DNA of 64,000 nt, from NCBI GenBank assembly GCA_000151295.1, contig GG745362.1, positions 379,942 through 443,941 on the forward strand. The letters run 5' to 3'. Of the stretch, positions 22,064-32,551 are shown one piece after another (within the stretch, counting starts at the first letter, position 1; each line of letters opens with the position of its first letter). The notes under the pieces were generated by a model, which was not told the DNA's origin, made no database searches, and saw only the letters and a program-made list of their open reading frames with translations. The stretch is from Allomyces macrogynus ATCC 38327. Lineage: Eukaryota; Blastocladiomycota; Blastocladiomycetes; Blastocladiales; Blastocladiaceae. A program made the translations under genes and the position numbers.

Positions 22064-23296
22064 ATGAACTTCAGCCATTCTACGTCGAGCACGCGACAAG
22101 CGTCCAGTACGTCGACCGCCTCGACCAACTTTCTCCCCGCAAGTTCAATTATGGACTCGCTCATCGACATTGGCGCCCCACCGCCGTGGCCGCCGCCACC
22201 CCCGCCGACCGGCCCTGCCGCAGCCGCTGGGGCCTCCAGCCTCGAATCTGCCGACGACCTGTGGCTGCGCGACCTTGCCTACCCCGACGTCGACACAAAT
22301 CTCGTCTGCCCGATCTGCACGGTTCCATTCCTGCACGCCGTGACGCTCCCATGCGGCCACTCATTCTGTGCCGCGTGCCTTGCGACCGCGCGCGACCTGC
22401 GCAACGATTGCCCGGCATGCCGACAGCCCATTGACGGCGACCCGGCGCCCGCCTACGCGCTGCGAGCGCTCGCCGACGATGTCAAGGCCGAATGCGCGGC
22501 GTGCGGTCTGGTCACTGCGCGCAAAGAGGCGCTCGCGCATGCGCGGGACGCGTGCGTCGCGCGGCAAGACACGGTAGTCGAAGAACCGGAACCGCACGGT
22601 GCTGCTGCTGCAGTACTCGACGACGCCAATGGCTTCCAGACCAATGCTGACGCCGACGCCGACGACGTGGCCGTCCCGGACCCGACCCCCGTCGTCACCG
22701 CTTGCGCCAACGCGCCGTATTGCTCCTGGACCGGTGCCGACCCCATTGCTCACGCCGCGACATGTCCCGCGACCCACTTGACCCCCTTCCTCGCATCCAC
22801 CGCCGCGCGACTCGCCTCTGTCGAATCGCGGCTCACGCACGCCGAATCCGCGGCTCACGCCGCGCACGCGACGGCGACGCATGCCCTATCCGACCTGCAC
22901 CGCGTCGCCGCGACCGTCGATGCGCTGAGCGCCTGGCGCGACGTGGTCCAAGGCGACATTGAGCACGTGCGCGCCGCACTCGCGAACGTGGAACTACGTG
23001 CTGCTGTGGAACTGCAGACCGAAGTGCTCAAGTGGCGCGAGGATGTGCTTGGGCTCAAGGCATACTGCGTCACCCTCAAGGGCCAAGTCGGACAGGTGGC
23101 AGCCATGGTCGCAGCGTCGGCGGCTGCGACGAGGCCGCGGGCTCCATCAGCGGGCGCGAAGCCCGTACCGGTCCCGACGCTCACCGCCTCGAGTGCCGGA
23201 TCGAGTAGCAGCAGCGCAAGGGCGCTGTCATCGTCGCCTGGGTCGCCCGGGTCGCCCGGGTTCTACCCTTACCACCACCAGGAGACCAAGCTGTGA
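22064..23296 (+). CDS. RING-finger protein with coiled coil (TRAF-like layout), putative E3 ligase
   Basis: Single-exon, 410 aa if started at MNFSHS; a second ATG at 22151 (MDSLIDIG, A at -3 and G at +4) is equally plausible. C3HC4 RING at about residues 82-121: CPIC, CGHSFCAAC, CPAC. Next come a CAACGL...HARDAC and CANAPYCSW...HAATC pair, spaced like TRAF-type zinc fingers, then a coiled coil (~250-360: ESRLTHAESAAHAAHATATH, VELQTEVLKWREDVLGLK) and a Ser/Pro-rich tail. No MATH domain is visible. Likely ubiquitin ligase; substrate unknown. Confidence 0.75.
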   Translation: MNFSHSTSSTRQASSTSTASTNFLPASSIMDSLIDIGAPPPWPPPPPPTGPAAAAGASSLESADDLWLRDLAYPDVDTNLVCPICTVPFLHAVTLPCGHSFCAACLATARDLRNDCPACRQPIDGDPAPAYALRALADDVKAECAACGLVTARKEALAHARDACVARQDTVVEEPEPHGAAAAVLDDANGFQTNADADADDVAVPDPTPVVTACANAPYCSWTGADPIAHAATCPATHLTPFLASTAARLASVESRLTHAESAAHAAHATATHALSDLHRVAATVDALSAWRDVVQGDIEHVRAALANVELRAAVELQTEVLKWREDVLGLKAYCVTLKGQVGQVAAMVAASAAATRPRAPSAGAKPVPVPTLTASSAGSSSSSARALSSSPGSPGSPGFYPYHHQETKL

Positions 23297-23804
23297 GGTT
23301 GGTTGGCTGGGGTGGTGGGGTTTGTCTTGTTGGATCGCGATTATGGAACGATCTGGCGTTTGTCGTGCCTGCTGGGCCATTTTTTTTCCTGAACGCGTGG
23401 GCCGTTCTTCTTGTCTTTATACTCCTCAACAAAAGATGTTACTGCTACCAGCCATTGCATTTACGTCCACCGTCCGTCCCCTCATCCATTCTTCTGCGAC
23501 TGTCACGAAATTCTGCCGCTGGAGCCTTCTCCTCGTGCACCAAGCTTTTGTATTGATGCACAAGATCCAGCGCCCCGCACGCAATATCCACGAAACACGA
23601 CGAAATACTTGAGAGCGCAGGCTCCATTTTCTTTCGTTCTTTCTGCCATCGGCACGCTCGACTGACCCAATCAGTCGCTTCGCCTCCTCCTGCGAACTCA
23701 TTAACGAAATACGAAGTGAATCAGTGAGCAAGCACCAATCGTCATCGTGAATCGTCTTTTCTTTCTTCGGGCTTGACATCATCACTTGCTGGTGAACTGC
23801 ACGG

Positions 23805-23900
23805 CCCACGCCAGACGCGGCCCACGCCCGATGCGGCCCACGCCAGACGCGACCCACGCCAGACGCGATCCACGCCAGACACGATCCACGCCAGACACGA
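23805..23900 (+). repeat. Six 16-bp tandem repeats upstream of membrane gene copy A
   Basis: Six head-to-tail units of consensus CCCACGCCAGACGCGA at 23805, 23821, 23837, 23853, 23869 and 23885. The last two have T at position 1 and ACACGA at the end. A degenerate partial unit (TCCACATCAG) follows. Located about 40 bp upstream of a TTTAAATAG box. Confidence 0.95.
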
Positions 23901-23946
23901 TCCACATCAGTTTCTACGCCAGTGTGAAGCATCGTCCCCGGGCACG

Positions 23947-23955
23947 GTTTAAATA
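23947..23955 (+). promoter_or_regulatory. TATA-like box of membrane gene copy A
   Basis: TTTAAATAG lies ~70 bp before the ATG. The same box at the same distance precedes copy B, and the intervening sequence is nearly identical in both. Confidence 0.5.
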
Positions 23956-24022
23956 GCAACGCACGCCCCACTCCGCCCATTTCATTGAACGAGCAAGAAT
24001 CCAAATCACAGAACGCATCATC

Positions 24023-25770
24023 ATGGCTGACACGACACAGGATCCCTGTCCTGTCAATGGCCACCTAGAGTCCAATTCAGACTGCGAGGATCCCTACAAC
24101 AGCGTGGCTCAGTCCACGGACCCAAAGCAAGAATCAGAGCGCGTGCGCACTGAGACCGAAACATCGCTGCTCCCACCCAAGTGTCCGTCAGTCACGCCGC
24201 AGGCAACCGCTAACGCCACAAGCACATCGGACATGCAGGGTCAACCACCGTCGAGTCGCAGCCAGACGATGCCCAACGAGCGTCCGCCCGAGGACAACCA
24301 AGATGCCAATAAGGGCACGACCACAGCTCCCCAGGATTGTGCGGACCGTGTGGGTGCAGCGCGTTGTGGCCGAGTGTGTACGTGGTTTGGGCGGACGATT
24401 GTGCTTGTTATGGGTACGTGACAAACGTTGATGGTTCCCATTCGATGACGACTTACCTACCCTGCATCCTAGTCCTTGCGGCCACTGCTGCGTCGCTCAT
24501 GGCGTGGCAGCTGACAGGCACCGTTGCCGACTGTTCCGAGCGGCTTGGCACACTGCAGTGGGATTGGATGGATGTGCACGTTCCTGTTCTCACACACACA
24601 AGCACGCTGTTGGTCCCCATCCTGCAATGCGAGACGCACCTCGCTGAAGTTATTTCTGTTCTCGAACGGACTACCGACATTGCGCACGTGCTCCTTCACT
24701 GGCCCGCTGGCTTACAGGCAGCGACAGCTGCTGGTGGGCTCCCACTCGCTGTGCATCACTACAACTTGGACCAACTTTCATGGGCCGTGCTCAAGCGCGC
24801 GTCAAATCTACCGATAGTTGGCAAGGAAGCGGAAGTGATCTCGACCGAGGATATTGGGAAACAATTGAGTCTTGCAGCTGAGGCTGTGCGGGGTGCAGAC
24901 CGTGCCATCGCAGCACTCAACGCCAATGCTGACTCAGTGCTGCGGCTGCTTGCGGATCAACTGGACGCGCTCGGTGATGCAGCGCGTGCGGGGGACCGCA
25001 TGACGCCGTTGGCGCAAGTTGGACAGGCGCTGGTTGCCTGGACTTTGGCACACCACCACGACAGAACGACGACCAAGGAGATGGACGATGACAGTCACTC
25101 TCACACGTTTAACAAACGCGCGGCGGTGCTTTTATCGCGCGCGCGCGCGACGTGGACAACGCTTAGATCCGAAGTCACGGTCCTGCGAGGACAGGTGGAT
25201 TCTGCGGTGGTCGCCCTTGAGTTTGCCAAGGGGCGCGTAGATGCGACAACAGATGCTGTGCGGCGGACGTTGTGGCATGTCGCTGAGGCCAAGTCTAAGG
25301 CCATTTTTGAACAGCAGTTGCGTGATGAGATTGCAGCGGCGCTCGAACCGTCGCCGCCCAAGGAGAGATCGGTGTTGAGTCAGCTGCTGCAGATGCTGTC
25401 TGGGCCATCAAGCGACCAAGAATCTCAAGCCGCCACGAGCGACACAGCCGCCACCGCTGCCATTGCTGCAACCAAGGTGCTTGCCGAGCGTCAAGCACGG
25501 GACCAGATGCTTTCTGTCCTACAGGTCGCGTATGACAAGACCGAATTGGCAGCAAAAGACGTGCGGTCCCTGCTTGCAGCGCTTGATGCGTTCGATGAGC
25601 GGCTCACTTCCATGCGTCAGCCCATTACTGGTGGGAGCAAGGATCGTGGCGCACATCGTGCCGCAAAGCATTGGTTTGCTGTGGATCGCGCGCAGGTCGC
25701 GGCTAAGATTGACACGGTGCGTGAGGAAGTGGCAAAAAGGATTGGGAGTGAAGGTGGTGCCAAGGATTGA
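24023..25770 (+). CDS. Single-pass membrane protein with helical ectodomain, copy A
   Basis: Predicted 562 aa from exons 24023-24413 and 24473-25770; the 59-base intron (GTACGT...CCTAG) falls inside the membrane segment and splicing is needed to create it (TIVLVM joined to VLAATAASLMAW). The first ~115 residues are polar and Ser/Thr/Pro/Gln-rich without a signal peptide. After the membrane span, ~420 residues are nearly all helical, with coiled-coil spacing (LLSRARATWTTLRSEVTVLRG, ARDQMLSVLQVAYDK). Topology by the positive-inside rule is not obvious (RCGRVCTWFGR precedes the span, suggesting the N-terminus is cytosolic). No domain recognised. It is paralogous to the gene at 30849. Confidence 0.75.
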
Positions 25771-27211
25771 GCTAGAGAGTTGAAGGAGAGAGGAGGCGTC
25801 AAGGCCACGCAAGGCTGAAGACCGAGAGACATGCTAAGGTGATGCGCTGAGAGGTCGACCAGAGCGACGTTGTTGCGATTATGACTTAATCGCGGGCCGG
25901 TGTTTTGGGTATGATAAGTCGATCATGCAAGGCCTGGCAGCGAGCAATGTGGGATGACTGGTGTGCATGTGCGGCCGCTTTGCCAGGGTTTCGTTTTGCT
26001 TCGTTTCGTTTTGTTTGCTTCGTTTCGTTTGGAAGGGTTTGGGTAGTTAGTTAGTTGAATTCTTGGATTTGAATTGATGTTGCTGCGCAATGACGTGATA
26101 TTTTTTTCGTCTGTTCGTGCTTGTGCAATATTTGTTCCTCTTTTTGGTCTAGGCGCGCTCGAATATTTGCATTTTCCAGGGTCTGAAGAAGGGCATCCCC
26201 AAATTCTTTCAACAAAAGATGGATCATGGGGAAATTTTGATGTCAAGTGGAGAATATTGTTCCTCAGACGACAATGATGGTTGAGAAAGATTATCAATAT
26301 TTTTTGATTCTTTCTCGCTTCACTATGCTGACTCATAAGGGTAGAGTTTGCCATGAAGCCATTGTTTCGAGTCACCTCCTCACTCGGCTGTCAGGCATTT
26401 GTCCGCGTCAATTTCTTGAGCATTCGTAGTGTTACTTACATTGTACTTCGCTTCTTGCGGCTCGCTGTACGTTCCAGCCGCCCCCACTGCGGGAGCAGGG
26501 TGGGCGCAACGAAATCTGCTTGGACTGCGATTTTTTCCAACCTTTACACCATTGGCCACACGTCTCTTGCATGCCATTAGTGGATGGTTCAGTTCATAGA
26601 CGACAGTTGGCGGATGCGCGTTTGTGGCTGTGCCATTTGCAAGTGAACGTGTTTCCTGCCCAAATGGACAAGTATCCAGTGTAGTCCAGCCTCTTTGTGC
26701 AAAATCGCTGCTTGCAACCACCTAATGCATTGACGGACACGACCATTGCAAAATACTGCAAGCTGCAAAGAGACCTCGTTAGCACTTTCCTTGATATTGG
26801 GAGTTATTGCTGATAATCTCTAGCTGGAAAGCTAGAGTTTCTAGGGAAGGCTGCCGACTGGGCAACGATTTGTATCATCACGTCGATCGATGCTCAATCG
26901 ACCCATCGAGTACGGATCGCACTGCAAGGTCCCCATCCGCAAGAACTTTATGATGGCGCTCGAGCAGTTCTGCATCCGCGAGAACCACGGGCGGGTGCAG
27001 GAGGTCTCGCGCTACACGAGTCCAGATGGAGTCCAGCAACGGCAATGCAATGCGATCCATGGGTGGAAGCTGACCACAATCGAAGTGTCACACTTTTTTG
27101 TGACAGCAGATTTGAAAAACACTCAAGGGTACTATGTTACAGTGTCACAGTTATATACAAAAAGACTTGTAAAAAGTCATTTATTATATAACCCCTAAGA
27201 GACAGAATACT
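25771..27211. other. Intergenic, A/T-rich, with a short GC-rich patch
   Basis: No intact gene. A TTCGTTTTG/CTTCGTTTC-type low-complexity tract lies near 25985-26035. A GC-richer patch at about 26880-27065 keeps open frames on both strands but was not recognised; it could be a displaced gene fragment. Confidence 0.4.
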
Positions 27212-28209
27212 TTACGACTTTTGGACAAAGCTGTTCTCCACGATCCACTGCATACCGCCGACCGGGTCCTGCCCCTCCTCAACATACCCCTCTTCAATGT
27301 CCTCTGCAATCATACGGAAAACCTCAATCCAGTCGACCTCAGCACCACACTTGATGATTTTTTTGAGTGCCTCTGGATTGCTGTAGTGGCAGTAGGCGAT
27401 GCAGTCCCAACTTGTGACCTGGTTGGGGTAGTTGCAGATAAAGACGATTGGCTCCATTTCATAGTCAGCCAACTGATCCTCAGGCCATTCCAGATTCCCC
27501 CAGTGCGCTGTAATGTTGTTGTCCTCGAACCACTTGATAGCTTCCGATACTTAAGCCTTGACAATTTGCATCTTGCCAAATGACGATCGGTTCCTTTTCG
27601 CGAACCCAGTCAAGAACTTTGATGTTCCCGCCATCACTACTGGAGCGAGCAGCCCAAGCAGCGACTTCCTCCCAACATGCAAACCGTCGCATTGACTTGT
27701 TGGCTGTCGGCAAACCAGTTGAGGATCTCAAAATCTGCAGTTTCAATCGCAATCAGGATAGCAAACCGCAAGGAATCGGTGTAGCCACGCGCATGAAACC
27801 ACTCGAGGACGCAAATGTGTCTGTTGGTAGTCGCATCACGCAGAGCATAGTTGTATTCTACAGTTGACTCGGAAGTGAAATCGAGATCCTTGAATGGCAC
27901 CAGACCATTGTCATGGATCCACTGGAGAACTGGAAATTGGCCGGCCCCACATGCAGCCCTCATCACCTTGACCCAATCAACCCGTTTTTTGTTCCGAGTT
28001 CACCACTCGAGGAGATCCACCTGGCCCTTGGCGGCAGCCAATTCAGGCGAGCATGCATTGATGCGCGGTATGAGCAAGTTCTTTGCTGACTTGATCTGGT
28101 AATGCGTGGCTGTCTTGAACAGCTCGACTGCATAAATCTGCGACAGACTCGAGTTCCTGGCCGCAGCCTTGAGAATGTGTTCGACAACGTCAATGTTGAG
28201 CGAGGGCAT
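27212..28209 (-). pseudogene. Broken F-box/ankyrin-like repeat gene
   Basis: Starts with an F-box-like segment (LNIDVVEHILKAAARN) and continues with units of the pattern 'DLLEW', 'PVLQWIHDNG', 'CVLEWFHARG', 'EILNWFADS', 'KVLDWVREK', typical of divergent ankyrin-like arrays. One in-frame TGA at 28000-28002 follows DLLEW with the frame continuing on both sides. Frame changes near 27700 and 27560 are needed to reach WFEDNNITAHWG and the acidic end. No splice sites explain all three. Most likely a decayed member of a large family. Confidence 0.6.
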
Positions 28210-28321
28210 GGTGGACATGCATGTCCATGGTAGCACAGTCAGGTCTTTTGAGCTATGACATTATCGATAACCCACTGGGATATAAACGAGCTGAAGTACG
28301 ACAAATATTTCCCTCCAAACA

Positions 28322-29110
28322 GTGACAATTGATCCTGCTACCGAAATCATTGAGACATCCAAGACCCACGCCAACCCAGTCGAGTATCTCGAGACTGCGA
28401 TTGTCGAGTACAAGCAGCGAATGATTGAAGAGGAAACTGCGCCGAGCGCAAGCAATCAACCACAGATTGCAGCCCGCCCCATGGCCGATATGTACCACCG
28501 CATTGTGAGCGCATACACCAAGGCCATCCTGCCAGACTTTCAGAAGCACCGCGAAACAAACATTGTCCCACCGCTGAGTGCAAACACACTAAAAGTGATT
28601 GGACATTCTACCGACGCCTCTTTCCACACCTTCAAGTCAGCAACTATGGGCAAGTAGAGGACTATTATAAGAAGGAGGGATCCAAAGCATCCACTATTGA
28701 GGGTCATTATGTCATGATTCTCGACCTGCTCAGCTACATCTCAAACGAGCGAAAGTTCAATGGTCTTGAATACCTGGACAACATTTTCAGAACAGCGAAA
28801 GCGGCCCTGTCACAGATGCACCAAACTGAGCAGGCGAAGAAGCCCCTCCCTGCCAGCTGTGAAGAAGTTACAGACCGCATTAGCGCCCAAGATCCCTTCA
28901 AGGACATAGTTGCCGTGTTGGCAATGAAGCATTCCAGTCATTATGGAGCGATGCGCCCTGGACGACTTCATTGCCAGTATTCCTGAGCGAGTGTATCTCT
29001 TCAACCGCAACAACAATGCAACCCCTAAGCAGCTATCGGACAACTACAGTACCCTGCTTACACGGAAGACAATCCAGCATCTCAAAATTCCGGGTCTTGG
29101 GGTGAACATC
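28322..29110 (+). pseudogene. Frameshifted open frames, unknown gene
   Basis: Three frame segments read as a continuous protein: 28322-28650 (ATEIIETSKTHANPVEYLETA), 28656-28930 (VEDYYKKEGSK...ILDLLSYISNERKF) and 28943 onward (ALDDFIASIPERVYLFNRNNN). Single-base frame changes separate them. Composition is coding-like and non-repetitive. No family recognised. Its 3' end overlaps the minus-strand GIY-YIG-like frame. Confidence 0.4.
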
Positions 29111-29427
29111 TCCGGAACAGAACATGGCAGAGACCGAGTGCAGTCGGTCCATGGAAGATCTGCATTCGACAGGATCCCGACTGTGCCACCAGGAGGAATC
29201 CGCTTGGTCGTGACGTGTGTTGAAAGCCGTTGACCAATGCACTGGGACGTGCCAACATAGATCATCTTCCCGCGACAGTCCCAGATGGAATATACATAAA
29301 CAGGAAGCGGGGGCAGCGAGGCGAGGATTTTCCGCCAAGTCTGACCACGCTCACGGCAGTGAAGGCCATAGAGCATGTCGACGGGCGAGAACGCATGGCT
29401 GCACTTGGAACAGTTGAAGGCGAACAT
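29044..29427 (-). CDS. Small GIY-YIG-like protein
   Basis: 127 aa, starting at MFAFNCSKC, 40 bp after a TATATAAAC box on the same strand. An N-terminal CSKC...HC set could bind zinc. Then VYVYSIWDCRGKMIYVGTS and QRLSTH give the two short strands and the Arg of the GIY-YIG nuclease fold (VY and YVG replace GIY and YIG). The catalytic Glu and Asn further on are not evident. Such domains cut DNA in homing endonucleases, repair enzymes and some retroelements. Because the second half is poorly conserved, this may be a degenerate or truncated copy. Confidence 0.45.
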   Translation of the reverse strand: MFAFNCSKCSHAFSPVDMLYGLHCRERGQTWRKILASLPPLPVYVYSIWDCRGKMIYVGTSQCIGQRLSTHVTTKRIPPGGTVGILSNADLPWTDCTRSLPCSVPEMFTPRPGILRCWIVFRVSRVL

Positions 29428-29460
29428 GGTGGAGAGACGAACTGACCGGGGGCGTGCCGG

Positions 29461-29472
29461 GTTTATATAGGA
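29461..29472 (-). promoter_or_regulatory. TATA box of the GIY-YIG-like gene
   Basis: Reading the minus strand, TATATAAAC lies ~40 bp before the ATG at 29427. Nothing else upstream resembles a start site. Confidence 0.5.
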
Positions 29473-29989
29473 ACAGGCCTGCACCGGAATGCACTTCAAA
29501 TGCCATCTATCCCTCACCCAGTAGCACCTGAGATGCGAAATGCTTCTGTGAAATCGCTCAGGGCCGTCAAACCTATCGCCTGTCATAGGGTAGCTCAGCA
29601 AGCAGTAACGCGACAGGTTTCAGGGAACACAATCAGGGCGCCAAGTCAAGGATTTTACTCAGGGCGACTCATCAAGCGATCAATCTCCCTGATCGGCGTG
29701 TCGTACTTCAGACCGGGAAATGACACTCAGGGTGGCAAATCCGACAAATATCTCACCCAGAGTGTCGTATTTCAGCCAGGGATAATCCAGGGATCCTGAA
29801 GTACGACTTAAGCAGCCTGGGTTCTCTGGGCAATCCTGTGGAAACCCTATGAGTTTCCACACCCGCACCAACCAATCGCTCGTCATTCACTTCTTCCGCA
29901 TCACCGTGGGGCTGCATGGCTCTCGCTGGGTCCGATTTTCCCGCGCAATGCCCTGTGATGCCTGAAAAAGAGTCGCGCACGCTGAACAC

Positions 29990-30225
29990 ATTCGGCAGCA
30001 CCTCAGTCACGTTGTCCGTGCCGTACGTGTTCTCGTAGAGCTCGAGCAGCATATTGGGCGCAATCTTGGCGGGCATGATGAGGTACTTGAGCCGTGTGCG
30101 CACGTTGGAGGGCAGGTGCTGCTTCAGATGCCGCCGCTTCCATGTAAAGTAGACAATGCGGTTGTGCAGTGCATATAGGTCTCGGTGCGCCCGAGCAACT
30201 TAATAGTGTGTTTTGTTCGCCAGTC
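29990..30225 (-). pseudogene. Partial copy of the gene at 35311-37050
   Basis: The stretch encodes RTRLKYL.MPAKIAPNMLL.LYE.TYGTDN and, in the reverse-complement flank, WKRRHLKQH, matching residues ~85-150 of the larger gene at clearly high nucleotide identity. Similarity begins near 29995 (36640s in the full copy) and fades by 30225. Upstream codons are replaced by unrelated sequence, so it is an isolated fragment. Confidence 0.75.
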
Positions 30226-30598
30226 GCTCATGTCCAAGGGATAGAGCGAAGCGCGAAATGATGGTGACATTGATTTTTGTGAGGACTTTCATGTTTCCGC
30301 TCGGCATTCAAATGAATCTATGGCCAAACAGTATCTCTCAAAGCTACAGTTGTGACCTGGGCTAAGGTACAGCTGGAGACCATGCTGGGCTGCAGCGCCA
30401 GTACTAAGTGCGATACACTTGTGTTTGTTGTCTTCAAGACGCTTGAGAGACCCAACCAGTTGCTTAGCCTCTTACGGATCCATCAACCAATAACATACGG
30501 CGTAAATCAGCGAGAAAAGTTCTCTTGTCATTTTCTATATCGTCCTTGTTGTTCTGTGGGCTTTGACATCATCGCTTGAGTCACCAAAGAGCAAGCGA

Positions 30599-30726
30599 CC
30601 CACGCCAGAGATGACCCACGCCAGACGCGACCCACGCCAGACGCGACCCACGCCAGACGCGACCCACGCCAGACGCGACCCACGCCAGACACGATCCACG
30701 CCAGACACGATCCACGCCAGACACGA
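30599..30726 (+). repeat. Eight 16-bp tandem repeats upstream of membrane gene copy B
   Basis: Eight units of CCCACGCCAGACGCGA, one every 16 bases from 30599; unit 1 ends GAGATGA, units 2-5 are identical, unit 6 ends ACACGA and units 7-8 begin with T. The array is followed by the same TCCACATCAG and TTTAAATAG-containing promoter as copy A, where only six units are present. Confidence 0.95.
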
Positions 30727-30848
30727 TCCACATCAGTTTCAACGCCAGTGTGAAGCATCGTCCCCGGGCACGGTTTAAATAGCAACGCACGCCCCACTCC
30801 GCCCATTTCATTGAACGAGCAAGAATCCAAATCACAGAACGCATCACC

Positions 30849-32551
30849 ATGGCTGACACGACACAGGATCCCTGTCCTGGCGATGGCCACCAAGAGTCCA
30901 TTTCAAACTGCGAGGATCCCAACAATAACGTGGCTGAGTTCACAGACCGAAAGAAAGTATTAGAGCGCGAGTGGTCTGAGACCGAAACGTCGCCGCTCGA
31001 CTCCAAAAACACATCGGACATGCAGGGGCAACCACCGTCGAGTCGCAGCCAGACGATGCCCAACGAGCGTCCGCCCGAGGACAACCAAGATGCCAATAAG
31101 GGCACGACCACAGCTCCCCAGGATTGTGCGGACCGTGTGGGTGCAGCGCGTTGTGGCCGAGTGTGTACGTGGTTTGGGCGGACGATTGTGCTTGTTATGG
31201 GTACGTGACAAACGTTGATGGTTCCCATTCGATGACGACTTACCTACCCTGCATCCTAGTCCTTGCGGCCACTGCTGCGTCGCTCATGGCGTGGCAGCTG
31301 ACAGGCACCGTTGCCGACTGTTCCGAGCGGCTTGGCACACTGCAGTGGGATTGGATGGATGTGCACGTTCCTGTTCTCACACACACAAGCACGCTGTTGG
31401 TCCCCATCCTGCAATGCGAGACGCACCTCGCTGAAGTTATTTCTGTTCTCGAACGGACTACCGACATTGCGCACGTGCTCCTTCACTGGCCCGCTGGCTT
31501 ACAGGCAGCGACAGCTGCTGGTGGGCTCCCACTCGCTGTGCATCACTACAACTTGGACCAACTTTCATGGGCCGTGCTCAAGCGCGCGTCAAATCTACCG
31601 ATAGTTGGCAAGGAAGCGGAAGTGATCTCGACCGAGGATATTGGGAAACAATTGAGTCTTGCAGCTGAGGCTGTGCGGGGTGCAGACCGTGCCATCGCAG
31701 CACTCAACGCCAATGCCGACTCAGTGCTGCGGCTGCTTGCGGATCAACTGAACGCGCTCGGTGATGCGGCGCGTGAGGAGGAGCGCTTGACGCTGCCGCA
31801 AGTTGGACAGGCGCTGGTTGCCTGGACTTTGGCACACCACCACGACAGAACGACGACCAAGGAGATGGACGATGACAGTCACTTTCTCACGTTTAACAAA
31901 CGCGCGGCGGTGCTTTTATCGCGCGCGCGCGCGACGTGGACAACGCTTAGATCCGAAGTCACGGTCCTGCGAGGACAGGTGGATTCTGCGGTGGTCGCCC
32001 TTGAGAAGGCCAAGGCGTACGGAGATGCGGCAACAGATGCTGTGCGGCGGACGTTGTGGCATGTCGCTGAGGCCAATTCTAAGGCCATTTTTGAACAGCA
32101 GTTGCGTGATGAGCTTGCAGCGGCGCTCGAACCGTCGCCACCCAAGAAGAGCTCGGGGTCGCGCCAGCTACTGCAGGTGCTGTCTGGGCCATCAAGCGAC
32201 CAAGAATCTCAAGCCGCCACAAGCGACACAGCCGCCACCGCTGCCATTGCTGTAACCAAGGTGCTTGCCGAGCGTCACGCGCGGGACCAGATGCTTTCTG
32301 TCCTACAGGTCGCGTATGACGAGACCAAATCGGCAGCAAAAGACGTGCGGTCCCTGCTTGCAGCACTTGATGCGTTCGATGAGCGGCTCACTTCCATGCG
32401 TCAGCCCATTACTGGTGGGAGCAAGAATTTTGGCGAACAATGGGTCCAACACTTGTATGCCATGGATCGTGCACAGGTGGCGGGTAAGATTGGCGCATTG
32501 TATGAGGAGGTGGCAAATAGGACCAGGAGTTGGGGCGGTTCCAAGGATTGA
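30849..32551 (+). CDS. Single-pass membrane protein with helical ectodomain, copy B
   Basis: 547 aa from exons 30849-31200 and 31260-32551; the intron (31201-31259) appears identical to that of copy A. The N-terminal tail differs (a shorter insert before NTSDMQGQPPSS), then ~700 bp from about 31014 to 31720 are almost identical to copy A, after which substitutions become frequent (for example AAREEERLTL versus AARAGDRMTPL). Membrane span at ~111-133. No domain recognised; intact frame in both copies argues for function. Confidence 0.75.

Larger units (their letters stand above)
23297..24022. other. Boundary into lower-GC accessory island
   Basis: No gene seen. The 3' UTR of the RING gene gives way to A/T-richer DNA, then to the 16-bp repeat array and promoter of the first membrane-protein gene. 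Confidence 0.5.

Noticed and set aside
23805..23900. CRISPR-like array
   Set aside because: Units are 16 bp, contiguous and without unique spacers, in a eukaryotic promoter.
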